Assembly (NCBI GenBank): GCA_903860975.1
Contig: CAIOSI010000016.1
Coordinates: 62,001-126,000 of the forward strand
Length of the DNA stretch: 64,000 bases
Origin: an uncultured Alphaproteobacteria bacterium
Lineage (GTDB): Bacteria; Pseudomonadota; Alphaproteobacteria; Caulobacterales; Caulobacteraceae
Direction: 5' to 3'
The notes below the pieces were generated by a model. That model saw only the letters and a list, made by a program, of their open reading frames with translations, did not search any database and had not been told where the DNA came from. The first letter of the stretch is position 1. Every line of letters starts with the position of its first letter. Shown piece after piece: positions 9,574 through 18,839 of the stretch. The translations under genes were made by a program, and so were the position numbers.

Positions 9574-10496
9574 TCGGCGGGCTCGTGGGTCAGTTCTGCG
9601 AAGGCCTCCGAAAGGCCCGCGCGGCGGACCTCAAGGTCGGACACCGTGGGGTCGGCGGCGAGCAGGCGGCGCACGACAGCTTCAGCATCTGTCGTGGCAA
9701 TCGAGATGCGGTGTGCCTCGTTGGCGACGGCGCTGGCCACGTCAGGCCACGCGGCGATGGAGGCGACATCCAGGGTGGTGACGCACTCAATGCGCTTGCG
9801 CACGACAAGCGCGCGCATCTCGTGGACGGTTCCCTCCGCGACCCGGCGCCCCCTGGCCATGACCACGACGCGGTCAGCCAGCGCCTGGGCTTCCTCGATA
9901 TAATGGGTGGTGAGCACGATGGCTGTCCCGTCGGCGACCAGCTTTCGCAAAGTCGCCCAAAGGGTTTCGCGAGCGTTTACGTCCAGGCCGGTGGTGGGCT
10001 CATCGAGAAACAGCAACCGCGGACGGCCGCAGATGGCGAGCGCGAACTGCGCTTGTCGCTTCTGGCCGCCGGATAGTTTGGCGTAGGGCCGATCTGAGAG
10101 TTTCTCAATGCCGGCTTGGGCGATCGCCTCGGCAACGGACAGGGGCGCGGGGTAGTAGGCCGCCGTCATCGCGATCAACTCGCGCACGCGCAGGCCGTCT
10201 GGCAGCATGACGTCCTGCATCATCACCCCGACGCCCCGACGTGCGGCGAGGTCATGCGGCGAGCGACCGAACAGCTGGACTTCGCCTGCGTCAGGCCGCT
10301 GCAGGCCAAGCAGCAGGGCGATGGCGGTGGATTTGCCCGCGCCGTTGGGGCCCAGGACGGCGAGAAGTTCGCCTGTTCGCACCTCCAGGTCCAGGCCGTC
10401 GAGCGCCTGGACCTGGCCGTAGCGCTTGCTCACCCCGCTCAGACGCGCCAGAGCGCCTTGGGCCTGCTGAGCCCCTCGTTCGCCGTCATCGGCCAT
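9570..10496 (-). CDS. ABC transporter ATP-binding protein
   Basis: A 308-residue nucleotide-binding subunit. It has Walker A G-P-N-G-A-G-K-S-T, a Q-loop region M-M-Q-D-V, signature L-S-G-G-Q-K-R-Q, Walker B L-L-F-L-D-E-P-T-T-G-L-D and the H-loop T-T-H-Y-I-E-E-A. The C-terminal ~90 residues are the extension typical of DrrA/CcmA-like exporters. The frame opens at 10520, but the ATG at 10496 has GGGGAC at the right distance and removes eight poorly conserved residues. It works with the permease at 8800-9573. Confidence 0.9.
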   Translation of the reverse strand: MADDGERGAQQAQGALARLSGVSKRYGQVQALDGLDLEVRTGELLAVLGPNGAGKSTAIALLLGLQRPDAGEVQLFGRSPHDLAARRGVGVMMQDVMLPDGLRVRELIAMTAAYYPAPLSVAEAIAQAGIEKLSDRPYAKLSGGQKRQAQFALAICGRPRLLFLDEPTTGLDVNARETLWATLRKLVADGTAIVLTTHYIEEAQALADRVVVMARGRRVAEGTVHEMRALVVRKRIECVTTLDVASIAAWPDVASAVANEAHRISIATTDAEAVVRRLLAADPTVSDLEVRRAGLSEAFAELTHEPAE

Positions 10497-10561
10497 CGCC
10501 GTCCCCGCACAGGTCTTCATCGCTTGTCGCCGCAGGGGGCGGCCTTGGATGCATAGGGCTG

Positions 10562-11440
10562 TCAGGCCGTCTGTGCTGTTCGCTCTTCGGCATTGGCGAA
10601 GAACACCTCGCTCGCGTGTTCGGCCACCTCTTGGGCGGTGTAGGGTCGGCCTGGCTGAAAACCGCCGGTCTGCAGCATCTTGATCTCACGGACGCCTCGG
10701 CTGGAGACGCCCAGAATCTTGCCTGAATGATCGGCCGCAAGGTCGGAGACCATGAAAAGGACGCCCGGTGCCACGTTCTCCGGCAGGCTCATGGGATCGG
10801 GCTCTTTGCCCTGACGGCCGGGTAGGTCCGAGGTCATCCGAGTATAGGCACCCGGCGCCAGACCCATGACCCGGATATTGTACTTGCGGCCCTCGATCGA
10901 CATCACCCGGACCATGCCATAGATGCCCGCCTTGGCGGCTCCGTAGTTGGTCTGGCCGAAATTTCCGTAGAGTCCGGAGGTGGACGAGGTCAGCACCATC
11001 GAGCCGCCGCCGTTGTCCTTCATCCATTTCCAAACCGGTAAGGCGCAGCAATAGGTCCCCTTAAGGTGGACCTTGATCACCTTGTCCCAGTCCTCTTCCG
11101 ATGTGTTGGTGAAGGATTTGTCGCGCAGAATGCCCGCGTTACAGACCAAGATGTCGACCTTGCCGAAATTATCCAGCGCGGTTTTCAAGATGTTCTCGCC
11201 ACCCAAGACGGTGGAGACGTCGTCGCCGTTGGCCACCGCATGGCCTCCCGCCGCTTTTATCTCGGCCACCACCTTTTCAGACGCGGCGCTGGTGCCAGTT
11301 CCCGAGCCGTCGCGCGAGCCGCCCAGGTCGTTTACGACAACGCTGGCTCCCTCCTTGGCGAACAGCTTGGCATAGGCCTCGCCCAGTCCGCCGCCGGCGC
11401 CCGTTATAATCGCAACCTTACCTTCAAGCAGACCCGCCAT
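10562..11440 (-). CDS. Short-chain dehydrogenase, (3R)-hydroxyacyl-CoA dehydrogenase (MFE-2) type
   Basis: A 292-residue NAD(P)-dependent enzyme. Cofactor motif T-G-A-G-G-G-L-G (14-21), N-A-G, and the active site S-S-T-S-G-L-Y-G-N-F-G-Q-T-N-Y-G-A-A-K. The insertion N-D-L-G-G-S-R-D-G-S-G after the second strand and the G-N-F-G-Q-T-N-Y motif are those of the dehydrogenase domain of peroxisomal multifunctional enzyme type 2, so a (3R)-hydroxyacyl-CoA substrate is likely. The hydratase domain of MFE-2 is absent; the MaoC protein at 24285-24707 could supply such an activity in trans, which is speculation. It stands alone between the ABC genes and tadA. Confidence 0.88.
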   Translation of the reverse strand: MAGLLEGKVAIITGAGGGLGEAYAKLFAKEGASVVVNDLGGSRDGSGTGTSAASEKVVAEIKAAGGHAVANGDDVSTVLGGENILKTALDNFGKVDILVCNAGILRDKSFTNTSEEDWDKVIKVHLKGTYCCALPVWKWMKDNGGGSMVLTSSTSGLYGNFGQTNYGAAKAGIYGMVRVMSIEGRKYNIRVMGLAPGAYTRMTSDLPGRQGKEPDPMSLPENVAPGVLFMVSDLAADHSGKILGVSSRGVREIKMLQTGGFQPGRPYTAQEVAEHASEVFFANAEERTAQTA

Positions 11441-11480
11441 GACGTTCTCCCAATGTGTTTTGGTTTTATGGACACATCTT

Positions 11481-11498
11481 CCGACCGCTGGCGGTCGG
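11481..11498. repeat. Hairpin between tadA and the SDR gene
   Basis: CCGACCG (11481-11487) and CGGTCGG (11492-11498) form a perfect 7-bp stem with the loop CTGG. No T-run follows on the minus strand, so it is not a standard intrinsic terminator for tadA. Confidence 0.4.
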
Positions 11499-11509
11499 TT
11501 GGCAAGCGC

Positions 11510-11971
11510 TCAGCGCTCGCGGCGCGCCCGAAAGAAGCCCTTCAGCAGGGCAGAGCTCTCTTCAGCCAGCACGCCGCCGGTGACGGCTGGGCGTGAATGG
11601 CAGGTGGGCTGCTCGAAAAATTTTGGACCATGAACAATCGCGCCCCCTTTGGGATCCTCGGCACCGAACACCACCCGCCCGATCCGAGCGTGACTGATCG
11701 CGCCAGCGCACATGGCGCAAGGCTCGAGCGTCACGACCAGTGTCAGCCCGGTAAGGCGGTAGTTGCCGAGCTTTGTCGCCGCCGCTCGTAGGGCCACGAT
11801 CTCAGCGTGGGCGGTGGGATCGTGACTGCCGATCGGTTGATTGGCGCCGATCGCGATCACCTCGCCCGAAGCGGAATTGATGATAACTGCGCCCACAGGC
11901 GTCTCGCCCCGAACGCCCGCAGCTTGCGCGGCATCGAGCGCAATGCGCATGGTGCGATGGTCATGGTCCAT
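11510..11971 (-). CDS. tadA: tRNA-specific adenosine deaminase TadA
   Basis: A 153-residue zinc deaminase that converts adenosine 34 of tRNA-Arg(ACG) to inosine. The zinc and catalytic motifs are H-A-E (in P-T-A-H-A-E-I) and P-C-A-M-C (in T-L-E-P-C-A-M-C-A-G). E-V-V/T-P-V-G-A-V-I and H-D-P-T-A-H-A-E are family hallmarks, and the length fits bacterial TadA. An in-frame ATG lies at 12007, and M-R-I-A-L-D at 11950 is a third choice. The start at 11971 already lies opposite the start of the divergent pseudouridine synthase gene. Confidence 0.92.
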   Translation of the reverse strand: MDHDHRTMRIALDAAQAAGVRGETPVGAVIINSASGEVIAIGANQPIGSHDPTAHAEIVALRAAATKLGNYRLTGLTLVVTLEPCAMCAGAISHARIGRVVFGAEDPKGGAIVHGPKFFEQPTCHSRPAVTGGVLAEESSALLKGFFRARRER

Positions 11972-13081
11972 AATCCGCACCGAACCGGCGTCCGCCCTTC
12001 CGGTCAAGCCCGCACAGCGTCAGCGCAACCGCAACCTGAGGCCGCCAAGGACCTTGGGGGCGGCCAAGAAAGCGGGGATCGCGTGGCCAAGATGCTGGCG
12101 CGTGCCGGCGTCGCCTCGCGCCGCGAAGTTGAGCGGCTGATCGAGGCCGGTCGCGTCGCCTTGAACGGCAAGGTGCTGACGACGCCGGCCGTGAAGGTTG
12201 AGCCCGGCGACATTCTCACCGTCGATGGCGCGGTGATCACTGAAGCTGAGCCTGCGCGTCTTTTCCGCTACCACAAGCCGGTTGATCTGGTGACCAGCCA
12301 CAAGGATCCGCAAGGTCGTCCGACGGTGTTTGAACGCCTTCCGGCGGGCCTGCCCAGGCTGATCTCTGTGGGGCGCCTCGACATCAATTCCGAGGGTCTG
12401 TTGCTGTTGACCAACGACGGTGGGCTGGCGCGTGCGTTGGAAATGCCGGCGACCGGCGTCGTGCGTCGTTACCGCGCGCGCGCGCGCGGCCGCGTGACCC
12501 AAGAAAAGCTCGACACCCTTAAGAAGGGGATCACCGTGGAGGGGGTCCACTATGGCGCGATCGACGCCACCCTGGACAAGGCCAAGGAGGGTCCGCAGGG
12601 CGCAAACCTTTGGATTACGGTCGTCCTGGCTGAGGGTAAGAACCGTGAGGTCCGCCGGGTTCTGGAAGCCTTGGGACTGAAGGTGAACCGCCTGATACGC
12701 CTGTCCTATGGCCCGTTTGCGCTGGGAACCCTGATGCCGGGTGAGGTGGAGGAAGTGGGCCCGCGTGTGATCCGCGAGCAGCTCGCTGAGCACATTGCCC
12801 CGCAGAACCTTCCAAAGGGCGATCGGCCGCTCTGGAAAAAACCTGCAGCTGCGGCTGCAGGACCCAGACGCGGTGCCGTCGAAATCGACCGGGGCGGCAA
12901 GTCCAATCGCGGGGGAAAGCCACAACGGCGCACCCGCACAGCCTCGCCATCTGGCGAGCCGCCGGCAAAGAAGGCGTACAAGGCCGGTTGGGCCAAGCCC
13001 AAGCCCAAGCCCGTTATTCCCAAGAGCGGTTCTCCCAAACGGCGCTCCGGATCCAATCCGGCGCGGCCGAAGCGGCCTTAA
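11963..13081 (+). CDS. rluB: rRNA pseudouridine synthase, RluB/RsuA family
   Basis: A 372-residue enzyme with an N-terminal S4 RNA-binding domain (K-M-L-A-R-A-G-V-A-S-R-R-E-V-E) and the RsuA-family catalytic core. The active Asp is in V-G-R-L-D-I-N-S-E-G-L-L-L-L-T-N-D-G, followed by G-K-N-R-E-V-R-R. The last ~95 residues are a low-complexity Lys/Arg/Pro/Gly tail, common in alphaproteobacterial RluB and likely to contact rRNA. The expected role is pseudouridine 2605 of 23S rRNA. The start is uncertain (ATG at 11957, 11963 or 12092); a start at 11963 overlaps the tadA start on the other strand. Confidence 0.85.
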   Translation: MVHNPHRTGVRPSGQARTASAQPQPEAAKDLGGGQESGDRVAKMLARAGVASRREVERLIEAGRVALNGKVLTTPAVKVEPGDILTVDGAVITEAEPARLFRYHKPVDLVTSHKDPQGRPTVFERLPAGLPRLISVGRLDINSEGLLLLTNDGGLARALEMPATGVVRRYRARARGRVTQEKLDTLKKGITVEGVHYGAIDATLDKAKEGPQGANLWITVVLAEGKNREVRRVLEALGLKVNRLIRLSYGPFALGTLMPGEVEEVGPRVIREQLAEHIAPQNLPKGDRPLWKKPAAAAAGPRRGAVEIDRGGKSNRGGKPQRRTRTASPSGEPPAKKAYKAGWAKPKPKPVIPKSGSPKRRSGSNPARPKRP

Positions 13082-13447
13082 CCTGAGATCCTTCGTAAGC
13101 CAGCCACGCGGCAAAGGGCCAGATTCAGCGCCCTGGCCTCTTGCGGACCCTCAACCCGACCTCCCCGGAGTGGCTCGGCGACGGATAACAGGCACAGAGC
13201 CGTCAGCGCTGCCAGCCGCAGCGGCTTGGCCATTGGGTCCACCAAAGACGTCGGCGCACAATCTCCGCGAGCGATCGGCGATGGTTGCCTCAGGGGCTGT
13301 TTCCTTTGGTCGCAGGCGCATGGCGCCGGTCGGGGTCTCGATTCGATCGGCCGCTAACCCCAGCTCATGTCTCGAAGACCTGCGGGCGCGACGAAAAGCG
13401 CTGAAGGCGCTCGCTCCGCCGCAGCGGTGGGCCTAGAAACGTGTCGC
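13082..13447. other. Gene-free stretch between rluB and rsmD
   Basis: About 366 bp without a convincing gene. Short open frames on both strands lack ribosome sites and recognisable motifs. The stretch probably carries the rsmD promoter near its end. I see no terminator with a T-run. Confidence 0.5.
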
Positions 13448-14017
13448 ATGCGTATCGTATCCGGCAGTTTCCGCGGCAAGATCCTCAACACACCCCAAGG
13501 AGAGGCCACGCGCCCGACCTCTGAGCGCGCCCGACAGGCGATCTTTAACATCCTGGAGCACGCCGCCTGGTCGAAGGGGGTGAGGGATCTGCGAGTCATC
13601 GACCTTTTTGCAGGGTCTGGCGCCTTGGGATTTGAAGCCCTGTCTCGGGGCGCAGCCTTTTGTCTGTTCGTGGAGACGGATGAGGCGGCGCGTGGTGCAA
13701 TCCGCCAGAATATCGAGGCCATGAGCGTCTTTGGTCAAACCCGCGTCCATCGTCGCGACGCCACCGATCTGGGCTTGCGGCCCGGCGGCGACGGGCCGGC
13801 CTTCGGACTCGCGTTTTTGGATCCGCCTTATGCCAAAGGGTTGGGTGAGCGCGCGCTGGAAAAGCTGGCCGCTGGCGGATGGCTCGCGCCGAGCGCCGTT
13901 GTGGTGTTGGAACGCAGCACATCTGAACCGGAGGTTTACGTCGCGGGCTTCTCGCCTCTTGATGTCCGCGATTATGGTGCGGCGCGGGTGCATTTTTTCC
14001 GGTTCGAGGGTGCTTGA
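13448..14017 (+). CDS. rsmD: 16S rRNA (guanine(966)-N2)-methyltransferase RsmD
   Basis: A 189-residue SAM-dependent methyltransferase. The N-terminus M-R-I-V-S-G-S-F-R-G-K and R-P-T-S-E-R-A-R-Q-A-I-F-N are diagnostic of RsmD. The SAM loop is V-I-D-L-F-A-G-S-G-A-L-G-F-E-A-L-S-R-G, and the catalytic N-methylation motif D-P-P-Y is in F-L-D-P-P-Y-A-K-G. The frame opens at 13367, but the start at 13448 gives the conserved N-terminus. Confidence 0.93.
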   Translation: MRIVSGSFRGKILNTPQGEATRPTSERARQAIFNILEHAAWSKGVRDLRVIDLFAGSGALGFEALSRGAAFCLFVETDEAARGAIRQNIEAMSVFGQTRVHRRDATDLGLRPGGDGPAFGLAFLDPPYAKGLGERALEKLAAGGWLAPSAVVVLERSTSEPEVYVAGFSPLDVRDYGAARVHFFRFEGA

Positions 14018-14071
14018 CCCTGACGTCACGTGAGGCCTGATCAATCGGCCTTCGACGAGGAAAGACGATTT

Positions 14072-14845
14072 GTGAGCGGCCATACGGTCAAGCAACTGGC
14101 GAGGATGTCCGGCGTTTCGGTCCGCACCTTGCATCACTATGACGAGGTGGGATTACTCAAGCCCGCCTACGTTGGCGAGAACGGCTACCGCTACTACGGG
14201 CGCGAGGAGATGCTGCGTCTGCAGCAGGTCCTGTTCCATCGTGAGCTCGGTTTCTCCCTGGAAGAGATCGCGCACGTGTTGGCCGCTAAGGATTTCGAAC
14301 GGGTGGCGGCTTTAACTGCGCATCGGGCGAAACTTGAGGCCGAGACCCGACGCTACCGTCAACTGGTGCGCACGATCGACAAAACCCTCGCCGCCCTCGC
14401 AGGAGACGCGAAGATGGAAGAAAAAGCGATGTATCGGGGCTTCGACCCCGAAAAGCAGGCAGGTTACGAACGCGAGCTGCGCGAAAAATTCGGGCCCGAA
14501 ATGCAAGGCCATATCGATCACGCCAAGGCCGGCATGAGCGCCTGGAAGCAGGCTGATTTCGACGCCAGTCAGGCTGAGGCCGATGCGATCGAAGCGGGAA
14601 TGGCCCAGGCGCTCGTCGATGGTCTGCGCGTCGACTGTGCGGCGGTGACCGCCTTAATGCGCCGCCAGCATGCTTGGGTCGTCAAGAGCTGGAACCGGCC
14701 CGCGCCGGCTGTGGCGTTTTCAGGCCTGGGCCAAATGTACGTCGACGACCCGCGGTTTCGCGAGCGTTATGACCGTCGACAGGACGGACTGGCAGAATAT
14801 ATGGCCGCAGGAATGCGATCTTTTGCGGATCGAGAACTCGGCTGA
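14072..14845 (+). CDS. MerR-family regulator with TipAS-like effector domain
   Basis: A 257-residue transcription factor. The N-terminal MerR winged helix reads T-V-K-Q-L-A-R-M-S-G-V-S-V-R-T-L-H-H-Y-D-E-V-G-L-L, followed by a coiled-coil dimerisation helix (about residues 70-110). The C-terminal ~140 residues match the TipAS/SkgA antibiotic-recognition domain type (Y-R-G-F-D-P-E-K-Q, then helical). Such proteins bind drug-like ligands and activate resistance genes; SkgA of Caulobacter is a relative involved in oxidative-stress control. A GTG at 14030 is in frame, but the GTG at 14072 has GAGGAAAG seven bases upstream, which decides the start. Its target is not evident. Confidence 0.85.
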   Translation: MSGHTVKQLARMSGVSVRTLHHYDEVGLLKPAYVGENGYRYYGREEMLRLQQVLFHRELGFSLEEIAHVLAAKDFERVAALTAHRAKLEAETRRYRQLVRTIDKTLAALAGDAKMEEKAMYRGFDPEKQAGYERELREKFGPEMQGHIDHAKAGMSAWKQADFDASQAEADAIEAGMAQALVDGLRVDCAAVTALMRRQHAWVVKSWNRPAPAVAFSGLGQMYVDDPRFRERYDRRQDGLAEYMAAGMRSFADRELG

Positions 14846-14980
14846 AGGTCCCTTCTGGTACGCCGGATCAAAGGGTTGATCTGGCGACGGCCTTCGGGTG
14901 ATCGCAGCCGCCAAAATACCAACGGCGGGGACGTCCGATAGGTCAGGTTTCGGCTTTGAGAGACGTGACTTTTTGGCCCA

Positions 14981-16834
14981 TCAGCGTCGCCCGAACAGGC
15001 GCTCGATGTCAGCGAGCTTCAGCTCCACATAGGTCGGGCGACCATGGTTGCACTGGCCAGAATGAGGCGTGGCTTCCATCTGACGCAGGAGAGCGTTCAT
15101 CTCGGGCGCGGTGAGGCGGCGTCCGGCGCGGACCGATCCGTGGCAGGCCATGGTCGAACACACATCTTCCAGTCGTTCCTTAAGCGCCAGCGCCTGTCCG
15201 TTCTCGGCAAGGTCGTCGGCGATATCTCGGACCAGGCCTTGAACGTTGGTTTCACCCAATAGAGCCGGTGTTTCGCGCACCAGCACCGCCCCTGGACCAA
15301 AGGCTTCCAGCATTAAGCCAAGCGCGGCTAACTCATCGGCCTTGGAGACCACGCGATAGGCTTCGACCGGGTCAAGCTCGACGATTTCGGGCAGCAACAG
15401 CGCCTGGCGGGCGACACCGCCTTCATCCATCTCGTGCTTCATGCGCTCATAGACCAGCCGCTCGTGCGCAGCATGCTGGTCGACAATGACGACACCGTCG
15501 CGCGTCTGGGCGACGATGTAGGTTTCGTGCACCTGGGCGCGAGCGGCGCCGAGCGGAAAGTCGACGGGATCGAAGACCGAGGCCAGGCTGGGCGGGTCCG
15601 TGCCCAGGCCGTTGTCCCAGTTGGGCTCAGCGCGCGCGGATACCTCCGTCAGGCCCGGGATCGATTGGACGGCTGCGGCCAGGGCGAGGCTTGACCCTTC
15701 ATGCGGCCACCCCCCTTGCTGCCAGGCCGAATAGCCGGCGGCAGACGGTGGGGGGCTATAGCCGCCGGGACGAAAGCCGCCGAGGGCCGCGCTCGCCACG
15801 GTGGTCGAGGCGCGGTGCCCGGCACTGGCCAGCGCATGGCGCAGGCCCCCGATGATCAAGCCGCGAACCAAGCCTGGATCGCGGAACCTGACTTCGGCTT
15901 TAGCCGGATGAACGTTGACGTCGACGTAGGCGGTGTCGAGCTCGACGTAGAGTGCGGCCAAAGGATGCCGGTCGCGGGCCAGGAAATCGGCGTAAGCCGC
16001 CCGAAGCGCGCCCTGCAGCAACCGGTCACGCACCGGCCTGCCGTTGACGAACAGATACTGGTGGGCGGCGTTGCCTCGATTGTAGGTAGGTAGCCCCGCA
16101 AAGCCCGTCAGGCGCACACCCTCGCGCTCGTGGTCCAGAGCCAGCGCGTTGTCGGAAAACTCTCTGCCCATGATCGCCGACAGCCGGGCCAATCGTCCGT
16201 CCGATCCCTTTTCTTCGGGCGGAAGGCGGATCGTACGGCGGCCGTCGAGGTCCAGGACGAACGACACGGCCTCATGCGCCATCGCCTGGCGTTTGATCTC
16301 TTCGGCGATGGCCATGGCTTCGGCCCGCTCGGATTTCATAAATTTCAGCCGCGCGGGCGTGGCGTAGAAGAGGTCACGCACTTCCACTCGCGCCCCGTGC
16401 GGATCGGGGAAGGCCGAGGGCGATACTGCGCCGACGGCGCCGCCTTCGACAAAGATTGCATGGGCGTCGGCTTCGCCGCGCGCACGGCTGGCGATGGACA
16501 GGCGGGCCACCGATCCGATTGACGGCAAGGCTTCGCCGCGGAAGCCCAGGGTCGATATGTGCAAGAGGTCGTAGTCGCCGGCCGCGTCGGGGGAAAGTTT
16601 GGAGGTGGCGTGACGCTCGATGGCAAGCGGCAGTTCTGCGGCCGACAAACCTTGGCCATTGTCGGCCACCAAGATGCGCGTCAGTCCCCCGCCTTCGGCC
16701 TGGATTTCGAGGCGGGTGGCCCCAGCGTCGAGCGCATTCTCGACCAGCTCCTTGACCGCGCTCGCGGGCCGTTCCACCACCTCGCCGGCGGCGATGCGGT
16801 TTACGGTTTCGGGCGGAAGACGACGGATCGGCAT
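14981..16834 (-). CDS. mutL: DNA mismatch repair protein MutL
   Basis: A 617-residue protein. The GHKL ATPase motifs are in order: [29 protein letters not shown] and [10 protein letters not shown] linker rich in Ala/Gly/Pro (about 330-420) joins the dimerisation domain. That domain keeps the metal-dependent endonuclease motif D-Q-H-A-x2-E-x4-E ([12 protein letters not shown]), A-C-H, and the C-terminal C-N-H-G-R-P, so this MutL should nick DNA itself, as in bacteria without MutH. Its start codon overlaps that of the divergent TraB/GumN gene. Confidence 0.96.
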   Translation of the reverse strand: MPIRRLPPETVNRIAAGEVVERPASAVKELVENALDAGATRLEIQAEGGGLTRILVADNGQGLSAAELPLAIERHATSKLSPDAAGDYDLLHISTLGFRGEALPSIGSVARLSIASRARGEADAHAIFVEGGAVGAVSPSAFPDPHGARVEVRDLFYATPARLKFMKSERAEAMAIAEEIKRQAMAHEAVSFVLDLDGRRTIRLPPEEKGSDGRLARLSAIMGREFSDNALALDHEREGVRLTGFAGLPTYNRGNAAHQYLFVNGRPVRDRLLQGALRAAYADFLARDRHPLAALYVELDTAYVDVNVHPAKAEVRFRDPGLVRGLIIGGLRHALASAGHRASTTVASAALGGFRPGGYSPPPSAAGYSAWQQGGWPHEGSSLALAAAVQSIPGLTEVSARAEPNWDNGLGTDPPSLASVFDPVDFPLGAARAQVHETYIVAQTRDGVVIVDQHAAHERLVYERMKHEMDEGGVARQALLLPEIVELDPVEAYRVVSKADELAALGLMLEAFGPGAVLVRETPALLGETNVQGLVRDIADDLAENGQALALKERLEDVCSTMACHGSVRAGRRLTAPEMNALLRQMEATPHSGQCNHGRPTYVELKLADIERLFGRR

Positions 16835-17855
16835 GGCGAGGCTTTCGACAATTCCTCCTTATAGGACGATTCCGGCGCGGCGGATCGCGAAGCGATACGG
16901 GTTAGGCTTGTTGGCCACCGCGGCGATGTTTGCAGCTCCAGTCTTTGCCCAGGTCTCTCTGAAGGGGCCTGCGCCTGACCCAAACGATCCAGACGGGGTC
17001 CTCGTCGATGAGCTGGTGGTCACGGCCCGGCTGCCGGGACCAGCTTGGTGGACCGTCTCCAATGGGGCCACGACCGTCTATGTCCTCGGCACGCCTTCCG
17101 TGGCGCCGAAGCATATGGCCTGGGACCGGGCCGTTTTCGATCGACGGTTGGTTGGCGCGAGCGCGGTTATCCTGCCGTTCCAAGATGTCCGGGTGACCGT
17201 TAGGGGGGCGGTTGGCGCTGCGTTCAACTTTCTGCGGCTACGCGGTGGCGGGCCGTTCGAAGCCACGTTGGACGCGACGACGAAGGCGCGGTTCATTGCG
17301 GTGCGCACGAAATTGGGCGAGCCGGCAGACCACTATTCGACGCGCAACCCGCTCGCGGCGGGCTTGCTGCTGGCGAGCGACTATCGCCAACACACCAGCC
17401 TGACCGCGTCTGATCCTACCAAATTGATCAAGCTACTGGCTGCCCAAGCCAACGTTCCCGTAGCGCAAAAGAGCTATGACCTTGGGCCGCTGATGGGCGC
17501 AGTCATCCGCACACCGTCGGCCGAAGGCCGCGCGTGCTTCGACGAAGTGCTTGCGCAGGCCGAGACCGGCCCGAGCGTTACCCAGGGCGCGGCCAAGGCC
17601 TGGGCCGCTGGCGATGTGCGCGGAGCCTTGGCCAATGAGCGGACTTATGAGCGCTGCATCGCGCTTGTTCCCGGAGCCCAGGCTTTCGATGCCCGCACCA
17701 AAGCCGACCAGGTCGCCCAGATCGAACTGGTGTTGAAGAAATCGGGGCACGCCATCGCCGTTGTGCCGCTGAGGCCATTGTTGGCCCAAGGCGGTGTCCT
17801 TGATCAGCTCCGAGCGAAGGGATTTACAGTGACGACGCCAGGCGAGGAGCAATAG
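16833..17855 (+). CDS. TraB/GumN family protein, exported
   Basis: A 340-residue protein. The N-terminus carries basic residues (A-R-R-I-A-K-R-Y) followed by a hydrophobic stretch and a probable signal cleavage after V-F-A near residue 39. The TraB/GumN fold begins with [16 protein letters not shown], and the C-terminus ends F-T-V-T-T-P-G. The family is related to EreA/ChaN-type hydrolases, but its function in bacteria is poorly defined. The ATG at 16833 shares the tetranucleotide CATG with the mutL start on the opposite strand. An upstream in-frame ATG at 16620 lies inside mutL and is less likely. Confidence 0.72.
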   Translation: MARLSTIPPYRTIPARRIAKRYGLGLLATAAMFAAPVFAQVSLKGPAPDPNDPDGVLVDELVVTARLPGPAWWTVSNGATTVYVLGTPSVAPKHMAWDRAVFDRRLVGASAVILPFQDVRVTVRGAVGAAFNFLRLRGGGPFEATLDATTKARFIAVRTKLGEPADHYSTRNPLAAGLLLASDYRQHTSLTASDPTKLIKLLAAQANVPVAQKSYDLGPLMGAVIRTPSAEGRACFDEVLAQAETGPSVTQGAAKAWAAGDVRGALANERTYERCIALVPGAQAFDARTKADQVAQIELVLKKSGHAIAVVPLRPLLAQGGVLDQLRAKGFTVTTPGEEQ

Positions 17856-18204
17856 CGCCTCGGCCCGTTCGGGTCCGAACGCGGCGACGGTCGCGTTCGA
17901 CAAGACATGCATATAGGGGGTGTTGATCGGTCTATCTGCTTCGTTTCCCTGTAGATTTTCTATGTTGGGAGCAGGCCTGCACACCCACGTTGGGCCGCAA
18001 GACTTGAGCGGACCGCCAAACGCGGGCGTTGCTTTCGCCGCCCTGGCGACCCGTGTGGCGAATTTTGTGTGGCGGGTTTTGGTGTTCGCAAGCCGTGTCG
18101 TCGCCGAAGCCTAGACCGTCGATCGAGGCCGCCTTCCCAATCGCCTGCAATTCCGCTTTGACGTGCGCCTGCGGTATTCCGGTGAAACGCCTGGTGCGGG
18201 GACC
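17856..18204. other. Gene-free stretch with an extended imperfect dyad
   Basis: A 349-bp convergent intergenic space. Segments at 18071-18093 and 18167-18191 can pair in steps: GGCG...TTT with AAACGCC, CGCAAGC (18087-18093) with GCCTGCG (18167-18173, one mismatch), and CGTC (18099-18102) with GACG (18160-18163). Inside lies GCCT...AGGC around TCGATCGA. A long rod with an internal bubble would result, which may be a structured RNA. No promoter or T-run that would settle it is visible. Confidence 0.25.
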
Positions 18205-18759
18205 CTAGAGCCCCGGCAGTTTAAGCTTCTTGTCGCCTTCGCGGGCGATGATCACGGTCTTGCCGCCGGTCAATTTGGCGATGCGATCGGCTTCGGCTGC
18301 GGCGTCGATCGGCGCAACGTCAGAGCCAACAGCGAGCGGCGCAGGTGTCGCGGTCTTGTCGGCGCGCCAGAACATCACCCGGTCGGCAAAGCTTTTTTCC
18401 TTGTGCGCCACGTCGCCAAACTCGTCGTCGACCACGTAGCGGATCAATGGGTCAGCCTTGTCGGCGCCAGCCTTGGCGACCAGCAATTTTTCGCCAGCGG
18501 AGCGACTTTCCCCCTCACGGGTTCCCAGGAGCGCGGTCCGGGCCGCGCTCTCGGGCTGCAGCTCTTGCGGCCGCGGCTTGCCTGGCGCTGGTGGGCGCAA
18601 GGCAAAATCGGGCGGGACCACCAAGGGGGCCTTGGTGACGACACGGAATTCGTCAGGGGTGACCTTCGACATGCCGAGCGCATCGCGCGTCGACACACAT
18701 CCGGCGAGACCCGTCGCTGCCACCAGCGCGGCCGCTGCGAACACTCGGTTGACGCTCAT
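18205..18759 (-). CDS. DUF3035-family outer-membrane lipoprotein
   Basis: A 184-residue lipoprotein with lipobox L-A-G-C at residues 18-21 after a hydrophobic signal. The core has the DUF3035 pattern T-P-D-E-F-R-V-V-T-K-A-P-L-V-V-P-P-D-F. The function of the family is unknown; it is found in alphaproteobacteria. The frame is open upstream to 18957, but the ATG at 18759 starts the signal peptide. It is the last gene of the run ileS-lspA-DUF3035, 80 bp behind lspA, the gene whose product would remove its own signal peptide. Confidence 0.85.
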   Translation of the reverse strand: MSVNRVFAAAALVAATGLAGCVSTRDALGMSKVTPDEFRVVTKAPLVVPPDFALRPPAPGKPRPQELQPESAARTALLGTREGESRSAGEKLLVAKAGADKADPLIRYVVDDEFGDVAHKEKSFADRVMFWRADKTATPAPLAVGSDVAPIDAAAEADRIAKLTGGKTVIIAREGDKKLKLPGL

Positions 18760-18839
18760 GAACTTGGTCGCTCCTAACGCCGCCCCCGGCCGCGAAGGAA
18801 GAGTGGATAGCGCAAAGCGCGCGCCGCGCCAACGCTGCA

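Noticed and set aside
12020..13114. A 364-codon open frame on the minus strand opposite rluB
   Set aside because: Arg/Gly/His-rich low-quality peptide, fully antisense to the conserved pseudouridine synthase core.
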